The notes beneath the pieces were generated by a model that saw nothing but the letters and a program-made list of their open reading frames with translations, searched no databases and was not told the origin of the DNA. This document shows, piece after piece, positions 27,480-37,621 of a DNA stretch of 49,780 nucleotides. Within the stretch, counting starts at the first letter, position 1. The number at the start of each line of letters is the position of its first letter. The stretch spans positions 1 to 49,780 of the forward strand of contig NZ_BMWZ01000013.1 of assembly GCF_014651495.1 (NCBI RefSeq), written 5' to 3'. Source of the DNA: Algibacter mikhailovii. GTDB taxonomy: Bacteria > Bacteroidota > Bacteroidia > Flavobacteriales > Flavobacteriaceae. Made by a program: the position numbers and the translations under genes.

Positions 27480-28595
27480 ATGAAAAGGAGATTAGACAGG
27501 TTTGGAAATAACAAGTTTCGAATTTTTATACGAAAGCATAAAAAATATGCACCACTTATTTTTTTCATAGGTGGTTTTATTTTTGACTCCTTTACATTAG
27601 GACGCATAGATAGACTATATGACCTCATAATTTTATGCCTGCATATGTCAGCGCTTACAATCACCCTATATCTTTATAATGTAGCTTATGACGGTAAATG
27701 GCAAAACACCATACTTCATCGTTATGAAGAATACTTCCCTTTAGCCATTCAGTTTTTCTTTGGTGGACTTTCTAGTGCATACGTTATATATTTCTCAAGA
27801 AGTGTCTCCCTGTCAAGTACAATGTCATTTTTTGTAATTTTAGTTATTCTACTTATTGCCAATGAATTTTTAAAGAAAAGAATATCGAACAAGTACCTAC
27901 AATTTAGTGTCTATTTCTTTTTAAACCTTACTTTTTTCACTTTCATGATTCCAGTGTTCATTAAAGAAATGAATACAAATGTTTTTATATTTTCAAGTTT
28001 AGTAAGTTTAATATTAACATTAGTGGTCATTATTATTATTTATGCCGCTAGCCCAAATACCCGAAAAGAAATACATAAAGGTAAAATAATTGGACTTATC
28101 TTATCCATCTATGCCCTTATTAATAGCTTCTATTTCCTAAAGCTCATTCCTCCGGTGCCACTTGCTTTACATAGAGGTATCGCAGCACATGAAGTCACAT
28201 TGGTTAATAATGACTATTTAGTAAGCTACGAAAGAGCAGATAGCAAAATGTTTTGGAGAGATCACAAGTTAAAATTCATCTATAACCCCGGAGATAAAGT
28301 ATTTGCTTTTGCGTCAATATTTGCGCCAACAGATATTAAAAAATCCATATTTCATCGTTGGAAATGGTATAATGAGGAAACTAAAGAATGGGAGATTACT
28401 GACAATATTGGCTATAGAATTACAGGCGGTAGAGATACTGGATACCGAGGTTATACTTTTAAGACTAATGTAAAACCCGGAGAATGGAAAGTACAGGTAA
28501 TTACCAGTGAAGAATTGGTTATTGGCGTTATTGATTTTGAAATCATAATAGATCCCACCTTGAAGCCTAATAAAATCATACAGGAAAAGCTGTAA
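27480..28595 (+). CDS. membrane protein with C-terminal DUF2914 domain
   Basis: A 371-aa protein with about seven to eight hydrophobic helices in residues 20-230, then a soluble domain (about 245-365: AHEVTLVNNDYLVSYERA, FAFASIFAP, HRWKWYNEETKEWE, GYRGYTFKT, GEWKVQV) that matches the DUF2914 pattern. The Trp-rich sandwich probably faces the periplasm. The role is unknown. It stands alone on the plus strand. Confidence 0.75.
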   Translation: MKRRLDRFGNNKFRIFIRKHKKYAPLIFFIGGFIFDSFTLGRIDRLYDLIILCLHMSALTITLYLYNVAYDGKWQNTILHRYEEYFPLAIQFFFGGLSSAYVIYFSRSVSLSSTMSFFVILVILLIANEFLKKRISNKYLQFSVYFFLNLTFFTFMIPVFIKEMNTNVFIFSSLVSLILTLVVIIIIYAASPNTRKEIHKGKIIGLILSIYALINSFYFLKLIPPVPLALHRGIAAHEVTLVNNDYLVSYERADSKMFWRDHKLKFIYNPGDKVFAFASIFAPTDIKKSIFHRWKWYNEETKEWEITDNIGYRITGGRDTGYRGYTFKTNVKPGEWKVQVITSEELVIGVIDFEIIIDPTLKPNKIIQEKL

Positions 28596-28848
28596 ATCTT
28601 CACCTCTGCTTCTTTAATAGTCCGTCAACAGCCTTAAGAGCTTATGAAATAATTAATTGAGACCAAACCCCTTAATTCAAAATTTTAAGAGCATCAGAAA
28701 TTATAGGTTAACTTCTCCTTCTCTTGGTTTAGAATCCTGTAGCCCTCATTAAACCGCAGGAAAAGTATAGTCCATGACGAAGTAAAGAAGCGCAAAACGA
28801 ATAGAGAAAGTACTATAGCTTAAATGAACAATTAATAATTGAAATAAA
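28596..28848. other. intergenic block without a gene
   Basis: About 250 bases between the DUF2914 gene and the glyA terminator. I see no open gene, tRNA or tandem repeat. The middle part is less AT-rich than other spacers here, and on the minus strand it has a short open stretch reading RFALLYFVMDYTFPAV then stop. It may be a gene remnant or a dispersed intergenic repeat. Confidence 0.3.
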
Positions 28849-28873
28849 AAAATCCTGCTCATGGCAGGATTTT
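28849..28873 (-). terminator. terminator after glyA
   Basis: A 10-bp stem (28849-28858 with 28864-28873), loop TCATG, T-run on the minus strand. The plus-strand tail is also T-rich, so it may act in both directions. Confidence 0.8.
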
Positions 28874-28914
28874 ATTTATCTAAACACAAAGTAAATTAAC
28901 TTAATATTATTCAA

Positions 28915-30186
28915 TTATTGGAATAAAGGTAAATCCTTCATCATAGCATTTACTTTCTCCTTAACAGCCGCTAATACGGTGTCATCTTCAAAGTTTGTAA
29001 TCACCTCATCAACAAGATCTACAATAGCACCCATATCCGCTTCTTTAAGACCACGCGTAGTTACTGCAGCAACGCCTAAACGAATTCCTGAAGTTACAAA
29101 TGGAGACTTATCATCAAAAGGTACCATATTTTTGTTTACCGTAATATCTGCCTTAACTAGCGCTTGTTCGGCATCTTTACCAGATAGGTTCTTATTACGT
29201 AAATCAATTAGCATGCAGTGATTATCTGTTCCAGCTGAAATAATATTATAACCTTTAGCTACTAATGCATCAGCCATAGTGCTAGCATTATGCTTTACCT
29301 GTAATTGGTAGTTTAAAAAATCATCGGTTAAAGCCTCTCCAAAAGCAATAGCTTTAGCAGCAATAATATGCTCTAAGGGGCCTCCTTGATTTCCTGGAAA
29401 AACAGCAGAATCTAATAAAGATGACATTTTACGTAAATTTCCATTCTTTAATTTAATACCAAACGGATTTTCAAAATCTTGTCCCATCATTATCATTCCA
29501 CCTCGAGGTCCTCTTAAGGTTTTATGCGTTGTTGTAGTTACAATATGACAATGTGGAAGCGGATCATTTAAAATGCCTTTAGCAATCATTCCAGCAGGAT
29601 GTGAAATATCAGCCATTAAAATTGCGCCAACACTATCAGCAATAACTCTAAAACGTTTAAAATCAATATCACGAGAATATGCAGAAGCTCCAGCAATAAT
29701 TAATTTTGGCTGTTCTTTTGTAGCAATCTCTTGAATTTTATCATAATTTAATACACCCGTCTCTTGCTCTACGCCGTAAAAAACTGGATTGTAAAGTTTA
29801 CCAGAAAAGTTTACCGGTGATCCGTGTGTTAAATGTCCTCCATGAGATAAATCAAAACCTAAAATTTTATCACCTGGTGTTAAACATGCGTGATAAACTG
29901 CAGTATTAGCCTGACTTCCTGAGTGCGGTTGTACATTTACATAAGCGGCACCAAATAATGCTTTTGCTCTATCAATAGCAATTTGCTCAACTTCATCAAC
30001 CACTTCACAGCCTCCATAATAACGCTTTCCAGGGTACCCCTCAGCGTATTTATTGGTTAATACAGAGCCTGCAGCTTCCATAACTTGTGGGCTCACAAAG
30101 TTCTCAGAAGCAATAAGTTCAATACCATGTAATTGGCGTTCCTTTTCGGCTTGGATAAGTTCAAAAATTTGTTCGTCGCGTTGCAT
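28915..30186 (-). CDS. glyA: serine hydroxymethyltransferase
   Basis: GlyA converts serine and tetrahydrofolate to glycine and methylene-THF, the main source of one-carbon units. The 423-aa PLP enzyme shows [37 protein letters not shown], the PLP-lysine motif [16 protein letters not shown], and [10 protein letters not shown]. Length is normal (E. coli 417). It is monocistronic with its own terminator and a minus-strand TATTTTTG box at 30214-30221. Confidence 0.98.
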   Translation of the reverse strand: MQRDEQIFELIQAEKERQLHGIELIASENFVSPQVMEAAGSVLTNKYAEGYPGKRYYGGCEVVDEVEQIAIDRAKALFGAAYVNVQPHSGSQANTAVYHACLTPGDKILGFDLSHGGHLTHGSPVNFSGKLYNPVFYGVEQETGVLNYDKIQEIATKEQPKLIIAGASAYSRDIDFKRFRVIADSVGAILMADISHPAGMIAKGILNDPLPHCHIVTTTTHKTLRGPRGGMIMMGQDFENPFGIKLKNGNLRKMSSLLDSAVFPGNQGGPLEHIIAAKAIAFGEALTDDFLNYQLQVKHNASTMADALVAKGYNIISAGTDNHCMLIDLRNKNLSGKDAEQALVKADITVNKNMVPFDDKSPFVTSGIRLGVAAVTTRGLKEADMGAIVDLVDEVITNFEDDTVLAAVKEKVNAMMKDLPLFQ

Positions 30187-30385
30187 AAAATGAAATTCTA
30201 ATTAAATATTCGGCAAAAATAATAAATACATCAGTTATAACTGTTAAAAAAGCTAGAATAACAATGAAGTTTTTAACGGTTTTATTAACGGCTATTGTTA
30301 ATCTATATTTTAAGCAATTTTTTCAATTAAAATAAAAAAATTATGTAGGTTTGATAAGAATACAATAACACTAAAAATATAAGTC

Positions 30386-31669
30386 ATGCCTTTATCAGCT
30401 AATAATCCAGATAGAACATCGTGGTTACACGTAGATAAGAATTCAGATTTCCCGATTCAAAATATTCCTTTTGGGGTGTTCCTAACCCGTAATGATATCA
30501 TAACTATTGGAACGAGAATAGGTGATACAGCTATAGATTTAGGGGCATTGCATCAATTAGGATACTTTGAAGGCATCCCACTTACAGATGATATTTTTCT
30601 TCAAGATACACTCAATGATTTTATTGCTGATGGCAGAAAAACTTGGCGCGCTGTAAGAAACAGAATTGCTCAAGTTTTTGATGCTGAAAATGATTTGTTA
30701 AGAAATAACACAAAACATAAAGAAGCCATTTTATTTAGATTGGATGAAATTGAAATGCAATTACCTGTTCAAATAGGTGATTATACTGATTTTTATTCAA
30801 GCATAGAACACGCTACTAATGTAGGGACTATGTTTAGAGACCCTGAAAATGCTTTATTACCAAATTGGTTACACATACCTGTTGGTTATCATGGAAGAAG
30901 TTCCTCAATAATTCCTTCTGGAATTCCCGTTCATAGACCTCAAGGTCAAACCATGCCTCATGGCGCCAAAACACCAGTTTTTGGACCAAGCAAACTTGTT
31001 GATTTTGAATTAGAAATGGCCTTTATTACCACAGATGCGAATGACCTAGGTGAACCTATTCCTATTGAGGAAGCCGAAGAATACATATTTGGACTTGTTC
31101 TTTTAAATGATTGGAGTGCTCGTGATATTCAAAAGTGGGAATATGTACCGCTAGGTCCATTTCTAGCTAAAAGCTTTGCATCTTCTATTTCACCTTGGAT
31201 TGTGACTTTAGATGCCTTGGAACCCTACCGTGTAAACAGTCCAAAACCTATAAAACCTCAGCTAGACTATTTGCAATATAAAGGCAAAAAGAGCTATGAT
31301 ATACACTTAGAAGTTTCTATACAACCCAAAGGTGCTAAAGAAAATGTTGTAAGTAAGTCTAATTTCAAATATATGTATTGGAATATGGCTCAACAGTTAG
31401 CACATCATACCGTAAATGGCTGTCCTGTAAACTCTGGAGATATGATGGGAAGCGGAACAATATCTGGACCAACAGAAAACAGTTATGGTTCCATGCTTGA
31501 ATTAACTTGGAAAGGCGAAAAACCTCTTAAAATGAAGGATGGTAGTGAACGTAAATTCATAAATGATTATGACACCGTAATAATGCGAGGACATTGTGAG
31601 AAAGACGGCACGAGAATTGGTTTTGGAGAAGTTTCGAGTAAACTACTACCTATTTACAATAAAAAATAG
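30386..31669 (+). CDS. fahA: fumarylacetoacetase
   Basis: Fumarylacetoacetase hydrolyses fumarylacetoacetate to fumarate and acetoacetate, the last step of tyrosine breakdown. The 427-aa protein has the N-terminal SH3-like domain (about 1-120) and the C-terminal FAH catalytic domain with HATNVGTMFR, PVGYHGRSSSIIPSG, VDFELEMAF and NDWSARDIQKWEY, which contain the metal and catalytic residues. Length is normal. A TAGGTTTG box at 30346-30353 may be its promoter. No other tyrosine-catabolic gene is adjacent. Confidence 0.95.
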   Translation: MPLSANNPDRTSWLHVDKNSDFPIQNIPFGVFLTRNDIITIGTRIGDTAIDLGALHQLGYFEGIPLTDDIFLQDTLNDFIADGRKTWRAVRNRIAQVFDAENDLLRNNTKHKEAILFRLDEIEMQLPVQIGDYTDFYSSIEHATNVGTMFRDPENALLPNWLHIPVGYHGRSSSIIPSGIPVHRPQGQTMPHGAKTPVFGPSKLVDFELEMAFITTDANDLGEPIPIEEAEEYIFGLVLLNDWSARDIQKWEYVPLGPFLAKSFASSISPWIVTLDALEPYRVNSPKPIKPQLDYLQYKGKKSYDIHLEVSIQPKGAKENVVSKSNFKYMYWNMAQQLAHHTVNGCPVNSGDMMGSGTISGPTENSYGSMLELTWKGEKPLKMKDGSERKFINDYDTVIMRGHCEKDGTRIGFGEVSSKLLPIYNKK

Positions 31670-31792
31670 GACTTTAACTACAAAATTTAACCTTAAAATA
31701 CCTTTTGTCGTATTTATTAGCATTTTGACCGTGGGTTTTGTATTTTGGCACCACTATTGAAAAGGTTACCCAAATATCAAAATCTATAACCT

Positions 31793-32974
31793 ATGAAAAA
31801 AATACCACTCTTAATAGCTGTTATTGCCATTGCTTTTGCCTGTAGTACGCGCAAACAAGTTGAGAAAGCTGTAAATACGGGCAATTATGACCAAGCTATA
31901 AATACAGCACTAAGAAAACTAAGAACAAATAAAGACAAAAAGCGTAATTACGACTATGTTGTCATGCTTCAAGATGCCTATTACAAAGTAATTGAGCGTG
32001 ATTTAGGTTCTATTGCCCATCTTAAAAAAGATGATAATCCAGAAGCGTATGTGAAGGTTTATGAATTATATAAAGGCTTAGATGCAAGACAGGAGGCTAT
32101 AAAACCTATTTTACCTTTATATATTAATGGCGAAAATGTAGCATTCAAATTCAACAACTACAGCGACAATATATTTCAATACAGAAACAAAGCCTCCAAT
32201 TATTTATTTGAAAAAGGACTTGCACTTTTAGAAAATGAAGATAAAACGAGTATGCGAGAGGCATACAATACCCTGGAATATTTACAGACCATTAATCCAA
32301 ATTACGAAAACACAGCCGAACTTTTAAACGAAGCGCATCAACGTGGTATGGATTATATTTTGGTAGCCATTAATAATGAAACAGAACAAATTATCCCCAA
32401 ACGCTTAGAAGATGACTTACTAAGTGTAGATACCTATGGCCTAAATAAGTTTTGGAGCACCTATCACGTAAATAAACTACCTAATCTAGACTATGATTAT
32501 ACGTTACAATTAAATTTGAAACAAATCAATATTTCTCCTGAACAGATTAAAGAACGCGAGTTTGTTAGAGAGAAAGAAATAGTCGATGGATGGCAATATG
32601 TTTTGGATGATGCAGGAAATGTAGCCAAAGACACCTTGGGCAATGATATTAAGGTTGACAAGTTGGTTAAAATACAATGTAGATATTTTGAGACCATCCA
32701 GACCAAATCATCTCAGGTAATTGGTGATGTTGTTTATAAAGATTTAAGAACAAATCAAATTCTGAATAAATTCCCAATTGATAGTCAATTTGTTTTTGAA
32801 TACATCTATGCAACGTCTACCGGAGATAGACGCGCCCTGCGACGAGAAGATATAAACTTTTTAGAAAATCGAAGAGTACCCTTTCCCAATAATGAGCAAA
32901 TGGTTTATGATACCGGCGAAGATTTAAAGCTGCAATTGAAAAACATAATAAACTCATACAGTTTCAACAGATAA
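31793..32974 (+). CDS. conserved flavobacterial lipoprotein, function unknown
   Basis: The 393-aa protein begins with a lipoprotein signal ending VIAIAFAC (Cys17). The N-terminal half is helical with TPR-like units (VEKAVNTGNYDQAINTALRK; GLALLENEDKTSMREAYNTL). The C-terminal half is a beta-rich domain with DYDYTLQLNLKQINISPEQ. It probably sits in the periplasm or outer membrane. The nearest gene, fahA, is unlikely to be functionally related. A perfect terminator follows immediately. Confidence 0.7.
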   Translation: MKKIPLLIAVIAIAFACSTRKQVEKAVNTGNYDQAINTALRKLRTNKDKKRNYDYVVMLQDAYYKVIERDLGSIAHLKKDDNPEAYVKVYELYKGLDARQEAIKPILPLYINGENVAFKFNNYSDNIFQYRNKASNYLFEKGLALLENEDKTSMREAYNTLEYLQTINPNYENTAELLNEAHQRGMDYILVAINNETEQIIPKRLEDDLLSVDTYGLNKFWSTYHVNKLPNLDYDYTLQLNLKQINISPEQIKEREFVREKEIVDGWQYVLDDAGNVAKDTLGNDIKVDKLVKIQCRYFETIQTKSSQVIGDVVYKDLRTNQILNKFPIDSQFVFEYIYATSTGDRRALRREDINFLENRRVPFPNNEQMVYDTGEDLKLQLKNIINSYSFNR

Positions 32975-33007
32975 AAAAAGCCTTCCATATATGGAAGGCT
33001 TTTTTTT
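32973..33007. terminator. bidirectional terminator
   Basis: A perfect palindrome around CCATATATGG with A- and T-runs on both sides, located at the stop of the plus-strand lipoprotein gene and facing the end of the minus-strand ytxJ gene. It can serve both. Confidence 0.88.
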
Positions 33008-33054
33008 ATTCAAATTCACAACTTGATTCTTTTACCTCAGTTCAATCTGGTATT

Positions 33055-33444
33055 TTAAATAAAGGCATTTAAATCCATTTCATTAATTCCGCCATGAGAG
33101 TCATGAGCTACTACAATTTCATTTCTAATCACGAGTAATTGAGGAGATTCATGCATCACCTGAAACCTATGAGCTATTTCATTAGAAACCTCACGGTAGT
33201 TTAATAAATCCAAATAGTACAAATCCAAGTCATTCTCTGTTACGTTATAAGTACTCACAAAATGACGCATAACCATACTGCTAATACCACAACGCGTAGA
33301 ATGTTTAAAAATAACTTGCGTTTTTGTTTTTGATTTTTCTTGAATTGCATTTAATTGTTCTAAATTATTTAAAGCAATCCAAGGCAATACTTTTTCTTCT
33401 TTTGGTTCTGTTGAACCTCCAAACAATTTATTTATTAATCCCAT
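33055..33444 (-). CDS. ytxJ: bacillithiol-system redox protein YtxJ
   Basis: A 129-aa thioredoxin-fold protein of the YtxJ family, with the active-site-like KHSTRCGIS and the cis-Pro region HESPQLLVIR. YtxJ proteins are proposed bacilliredoxins that remove bacillithiol from oxidised proteins, and bacillithiol is used by many Bacteroidota. Only one Cys is in the motif (CGIS), consistent with a monothiol mechanism. It is cytoplasmic and monocistronic. Confidence 0.88.
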   Translation of the reverse strand: MGLINKLFGGSTEPKEEKVLPWIALNNLEQLNAIQEKSKTKTQVIFKHSTRCGISSMVMRHFVSTYNVTENDLDLYYLDLLNYREVSNEIAHRFQVMHESPQLLVIRNEIVVAHDSHGGINEMDLNAFI

Positions 33445-33522
33445 TTACTAACAGTCGTATAATGTTTGTAAGCTTACACTATAACTTTTTAAAAATACAT
33501 TACTCTTAAAATGCCCCTATAC

Positions 33523-34440
33523 CTACTGATACACTCTTACAAAATCAATCTCCATAATATCCTCCGTAAAATCAGGGTCCACAATACCTCCAAGATTGCC
33601 GCCCATAGCCAAATTTAATAGAATATAAAACTCCTTATCATACGGTTTTACTGTTGACATTTCATTAACAAGAGTATCATCCAAATAAATCCGCATCGAT
33701 TTAGAATCCCATTCTAAAATAAAATCATGAAAATTCTGCGAGGCATCTACATTGGACAGAGGTATCTGTTTTGAGTTCATTTGATACTCCCTACCATTAA
33801 ACCAATGCCATGTTGCTAAAGTTTGTGTTTTTTCTATATTAGGTTCCATAATATCAATTTCACCACAATGAGGCCAAGTAACCTTCCCAAACCCTTCATT
33901 GGTCCAATACCCTCCTATTTCCTTAATATTCTTTCCCAATAACCATATAGCTGGCCATGTACCAGCAACATTTGGCAATTTTGCTCTAACCACTACTTTA
34001 CCATATTTAAATGCAAATTTAGAATTTAACCTTGCTGAAGTATATTCTTTTTGATGACCTTGGTCAGTATAAGGTTCTTTCTTAGCTTTTATTCTCAGCG
34101 TCCCATTTGCAACATATGCATTTTCAATTCTAGCCGTATAGTGCTGCTCTTCATTATTGGCCCAACGATCACCAAGAATTAGTTTTGTTTGGTGAAACCA
34201 CTTCGATGTATCAATACCACCTTGACCCTCAAACTCATCTGACCATACCAAGGTATTAAACGTAAATTTATGGGACTTATCTAAATTCTCTAATCTAGAA
34301 GAAGACACGTCCCGCCCTACCTGTTTTAAATTAATACGGTCATAAACAACGAAAGCATCATATTCTCCTAAGACAGAAAAATTTAACACAAAAAACAAGG
34401 TCCCTATAAAAAATGGAAATAAAAAAGTATACCGACGCAT
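33523..34440 (-). CDS. GH16 family endo-beta-glucanase (laminarinase-like)
   Basis: A 305-aa glycoside hydrolase family 16 enzyme, read from MRRYTFLFPFF because this start gives a normal signal peptide (a Met 20 codons upstream adds a basic stretch). The catalytic motif is GEIDIMEPN with nucleophile Glu194, Asp196 and acid/base Glu199. WPAIWLLG and the C-terminal ILLNLAMGGNLGG are typical of bacterial laminarinases (endo-1,3-beta-glucanases). It is exported and probably cuts algal laminarin. It has no CBM or T9SS sorting domain, and no SusC/D genes are nearby. Confidence 0.92.
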   Translation of the reverse strand: MRRYTFLFPFFIGTLFFVLNFSVLGEYDAFVVYDRINLKQVGRDVSSSRLENLDKSHKFTFNTLVWSDEFEGQGGIDTSKWFHQTKLILGDRWANNEEQHYTARIENAYVANGTLRIKAKKEPYTDQGHQKEYTSARLNSKFAFKYGKVVVRAKLPNVAGTWPAIWLLGKNIKEIGGYWTNEGFGKVTWPHCGEIDIMEPNIEKTQTLATWHWFNGREYQMNSKQIPLSNVDASQNFHDFILEWDSKSMRIYLDDTLVNEMSTVKPYDKEFYILLNLAMGGNLGGIVDPDFTEDIMEIDFVRVYQ

Positions 34441-34533
34441 CACCCTTAATTTTAATTCTCTCAAAATTAACCATCTTGTTTTCAAAAAACTAAAAAACAA
34501 CCTATATATAAACCAAACAAATGACCCAATAAC

Positions 34534-34576
34534 GACAAAAAGTCATTATAACTAGCTCTTATACCGACATTTTGTC
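34534..34576. promoter_or_regulatory. pair of GACA-type boxes upstream of clpB
   Basis: GACAAAAAGTC (34534-34544) and GACATTTTGTC (34566-34576) are both near-palindromic, differ little when one is reverse-complemented, and are 32 bp apart (three helical turns), about 100-140 bp before the clpB start. They are a candidate stress-regulator operator. No CIRCE element is present. Confidence 0.3.
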
Positions 34577-34671
34577 TTGCTAATTGAGTTGGTAAGATTA
34601 TTGAAATCTACCTGATGAAAAACAAAATATCACCTCGAAAATGAGGTATAAAAAACATAAAAAACAATACA

Positions 34672-37278
34672 ATGAACTTAAATAATTATACAATAAAATC
34701 GCAAGAAGCCATACAGCAAGCTCAGCAAATTGCTCAAAGTAATGGCCATCAACAAATTGAAAATGAACATATTTTTAAAGGTATTTTTGAGGTTGATGAA
34801 AACGTTTTACCATTTATTTTGAAAAAATTAAATGTAAACGTGAACATATTAAAACAAGCCTTAGACAAACAGATAGAAAGTTTTTCTAAAGTATCCGGCA
34901 CCGAGCTTATGCTTTCACGCGAAGCCGGAAAAAGCTTGAACGAAGCATCAATCATTGCTAAAAAAATGAAGGATGATTTCGTTTCTATTGAACATTTAAT
35001 TTTAGCTGTTTTTAAATCAAACAGTAAAATAGCTCAAATGCTAAAAGACCAAAGTGTTACTGAGAAGGGATTAAAATCTGCTATTGAAGAACTAAGAAAA
35101 GGAGAAAACGTAACATCGCAGAATCAAGAAGACACCTATAATGCTTTGAATAAGTATGCAAAAAACTTGAATCAATTGGCAAAAGATGGCAAGCTTGATC
35201 CTGTAATTGGGCGCGATGAAGAAATACGTAGAATTCTTCAAATATTGTCACGTAGAACAAAAAACAACCCCATTCTAGTAGGTGAACCTGGAACGGGAAA
35301 AACAGCTATTGCCGAAGGTTTAGCGCACAGAATTATAGATGGTGACATCCCCGAAAATCTGAAGGACAAGGAAATTTTCGCCTTAGATATGGGCGCATTA
35401 ATTGCCGGAGCTAAGTATAAAGGAGAATTTGAAGAGCGCTTAAAATCCGTGATTAAAGAAGTAACCACAAGTGATGGTGATATTGTTTTATTTATCGATG
35501 AAATCCATACACTTGTTGGCGCAGGAGGAGGACAAGGCGCAATGGATGCTGCTAACATATTGAAACCAGCACTTGCAAGAGGCGAATTGCGCGCTATAGG
35601 AGCTACCACTTTAGATGAGTACCAGAAATACTTTGAAAAAGATAAGGCTTTAGAACGTCGTTTTCAAAAAGTATTAGTTGACGAGCCAGATAATGAAAGT
35701 GCCATTTCCATATTGAGAGGTATCAAAGAAAAGTACGAAACCCACCATAAGGTACGTATAAAAGATGAGGCTATTATTGGTGCAGTAGAACTATCTCAAC
35801 GCTACATTCAAAATCGATTTTTACCTGATAAGGCCATTGATTTGATGGATGAAGCGGCATCAAAACTGCGTATGGAAATCAATTCTAAACCCGAAGAACT
35901 AGATGTTTTGGATAGAAAAATCATGCAACTAGAAATTGAAATTGAAGCCATTAAAAGGGAAAAAGATGAAACAAAATTAAAATCACTTCGTGCTGATTTG
36001 GCTAACAATAAAGAGGCTAGAAATGACATCTATGCAAAGTGGAAAAGTGAAAAAGAAGTAGTTGACGGTATTCAAAATATTAAACAGGATATTGAAAACT
36101 ACAAACTGGAAGCTGAAAAAGCCGAACGTCAAGGTGATTATGGTCAAGTAGCAGAATTGCGCTATGGCAAAATAAAAGAAGCTCAAGAACAATTAGAAGT
36201 GCTTCAAAAGAAATTACTAGAACAATCGGAAACATCCTTAATAAAAGAAGAAGTCACTTATGACGATATTGCCGAAGTTGTAGCAAAATGGACTGGAATT
36301 CCTGTGACAAAAATGATTCAAAGTGAACGTGAAAAACTTCTCTTATTAGAGGCTGAATTACATAAGCGCGTGGTTGGTCAAGAAGAAGCTATAGAAGCAG
36401 TAAGTGATGCCGTAAGGAGAAGTCGTGCTGGTCTGCAGAATCCAGAAAAACCTATAGGCACCTTTTTATTCTTAGGTACTACAGGTGTTGGAAAAACAGA
36501 ACTAGCAAAAGCTCTAGCCGAATACTTGTTTGATGATGAAAACGCCATGACTAGAATTGATATGAGCGAATACCAAGAACGCCATGCCGTAAGCAGATTA
36601 GTTGGAGCACCTCCAGGATACGTAGGTTACGATGAAGGTGGACAATTAACTGAAGCTGTTAGACGTAAACCTTATTCAGTGGTATTATTGGATGAAATTG
36701 AAAAAGCACATCCTGATACTTTTAATATATTGTTACAGGTATTAGATGAAGGGCATTTAACAGATAACAAAGGGCGCGTAGCTAATTTCAAAAACACTAT
36801 TATTATAATGACTTCCAATATGGGAAGCAACATAATACAAGAACGTTTTGAGGCTACAAAAGACATTGATTCAGCAATTGAAGCTGCTAAAGTAGATGTC
36901 TTAGGTTTGTTAAAACAAACGGTGCGACCGGAGTTTCTAAATAGAATTGATGATACTGTGATGTTCACGCCTTTAAGCAAAGAGAACATTACAGATATTG
37001 TAGGTCTTCAGCTAAAAAATGTTACCAAAATGATTGCCCAACAAGGCATTACTTTTGATGCAACACAGGAAGCTATTGCTTATTTAGCTGATAAAGGTTA
37101 CAACCCAGAATATGGCGCAAGACCAGTAAAACGTGTCATTCAAAAAGAAGTATTAAACGCTTTGAGTAAGGAGATCCTAGCGGGTAAAGTTACCACCGAT
37201 AGTATTATTTTATTGGATGCCTTTGATGAGAAGCTCGTCTTTAGAAATCAAAGTAATTTGGTAGCCGAAGAAATTTAA
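34672..37278 (+). CDS. clpB: ATP-dependent disaggregase ClpB
   Basis: ClpB is the hexameric AAA+ chaperone that, with DnaK, pulls proteins out of aggregates after heat stress. The 868-aa protein has the Clp N-domain (about 1-150), a first AAA+ module with Walker A GEPGTGKTA (residues 204-212), the M-domain coiled coil (about 410-530, rich in E, K and A), and a second AAA+ module with GTTGVGKTE (602-610). No ClpP-binding IGF loop is apparent, as expected for ClpB. Length matches E. coli (857). It is monocistronic. Confidence 0.98.
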   Translation: MNLNNYTIKSQEAIQQAQQIAQSNGHQQIENEHIFKGIFEVDENVLPFILKKLNVNVNILKQALDKQIESFSKVSGTELMLSREAGKSLNEASIIAKKMKDDFVSIEHLILAVFKSNSKIAQMLKDQSVTEKGLKSAIEELRKGENVTSQNQEDTYNALNKYAKNLNQLAKDGKLDPVIGRDEEIRRILQILSRRTKNNPILVGEPGTGKTAIAEGLAHRIIDGDIPENLKDKEIFALDMGALIAGAKYKGEFEERLKSVIKEVTTSDGDIVLFIDEIHTLVGAGGGQGAMDAANILKPALARGELRAIGATTLDEYQKYFEKDKALERRFQKVLVDEPDNESAISILRGIKEKYETHHKVRIKDEAIIGAVELSQRYIQNRFLPDKAIDLMDEAASKLRMEINSKPEELDVLDRKIMQLEIEIEAIKREKDETKLKSLRADLANNKEARNDIYAKWKSEKEVVDGIQNIKQDIENYKLEAEKAERQGDYGQVAELRYGKIKEAQEQLEVLQKKLLEQSETSLIKEEVTYDDIAEVVAKWTGIPVTKMIQSEREKLLLLEAELHKRVVGQEEAIEAVSDAVRRSRAGLQNPEKPIGTFLFLGTTGVGKTELAKALAEYLFDDENAMTRIDMSEYQERHAVSRLVGAPPGYVGYDEGGQLTEAVRRKPYSVVLLDEIEKAHPDTFNILLQVLDEGHLTDNKGRVANFKNTIIIMTSNMGSNIIQERFEATKDIDSAIEAAKVDVLGLLKQTVRPEFLNRIDDTVMFTPLSKENITDIVGLQLKNVTKMIAQQGITFDATQEAIAYLADKGYNPEYGARPVKRVIQKEVLNALSKEILAGKVTTDSIILLDAFDEKLVFRNQSNLVAEEI

Positions 37279-37339
37279 TACTCTCAGTACACCCCTTACA
37301 AGTAGCAACACAAATAGAACGTTAATTGGTTGATTAACA

Positions 37340-37380
37340 AAAAGCAACATGATGCTCATTATGAGCAGATTGTTGCTTTT
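37340..37380 (+). terminator. terminator after clpB
   Basis: Outer arms 37340-37349 and 37371-37380 (10 bp) enclose an inner stem TGCTCAT/ATGAGCA, with a T-rich tail. The remaining 37381-37621 is AT-rich with no gene seen. Confidence 0.8.
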
Positions 37381-37621
37381 ATTGTTTAAATCATAAAGAT
37401 TTAATAAAAAAAGATTGAATAATAAAATAAATTCGCAAAAAATCTGTTATCTACACAAATTGAGCACCGTTAGTCTAAAAGCGTAAAAAACGCAATTACA
37501 CTAAAGTATATATACATAAATTAGCTTTCATGTAAGTCCCCAAAACGATACATACCCAATATTAAATTCAAACAAAATTATCCTTAAAAAGTACATAGCT
37601 TACAAAAACCTACGTTTACAC

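Noticed and set aside
34441-34500. 20-residue N-terminal extension of the GH16 enzyme
   Set aside because: The internal Met gives a normal signal peptide; the extension does not.
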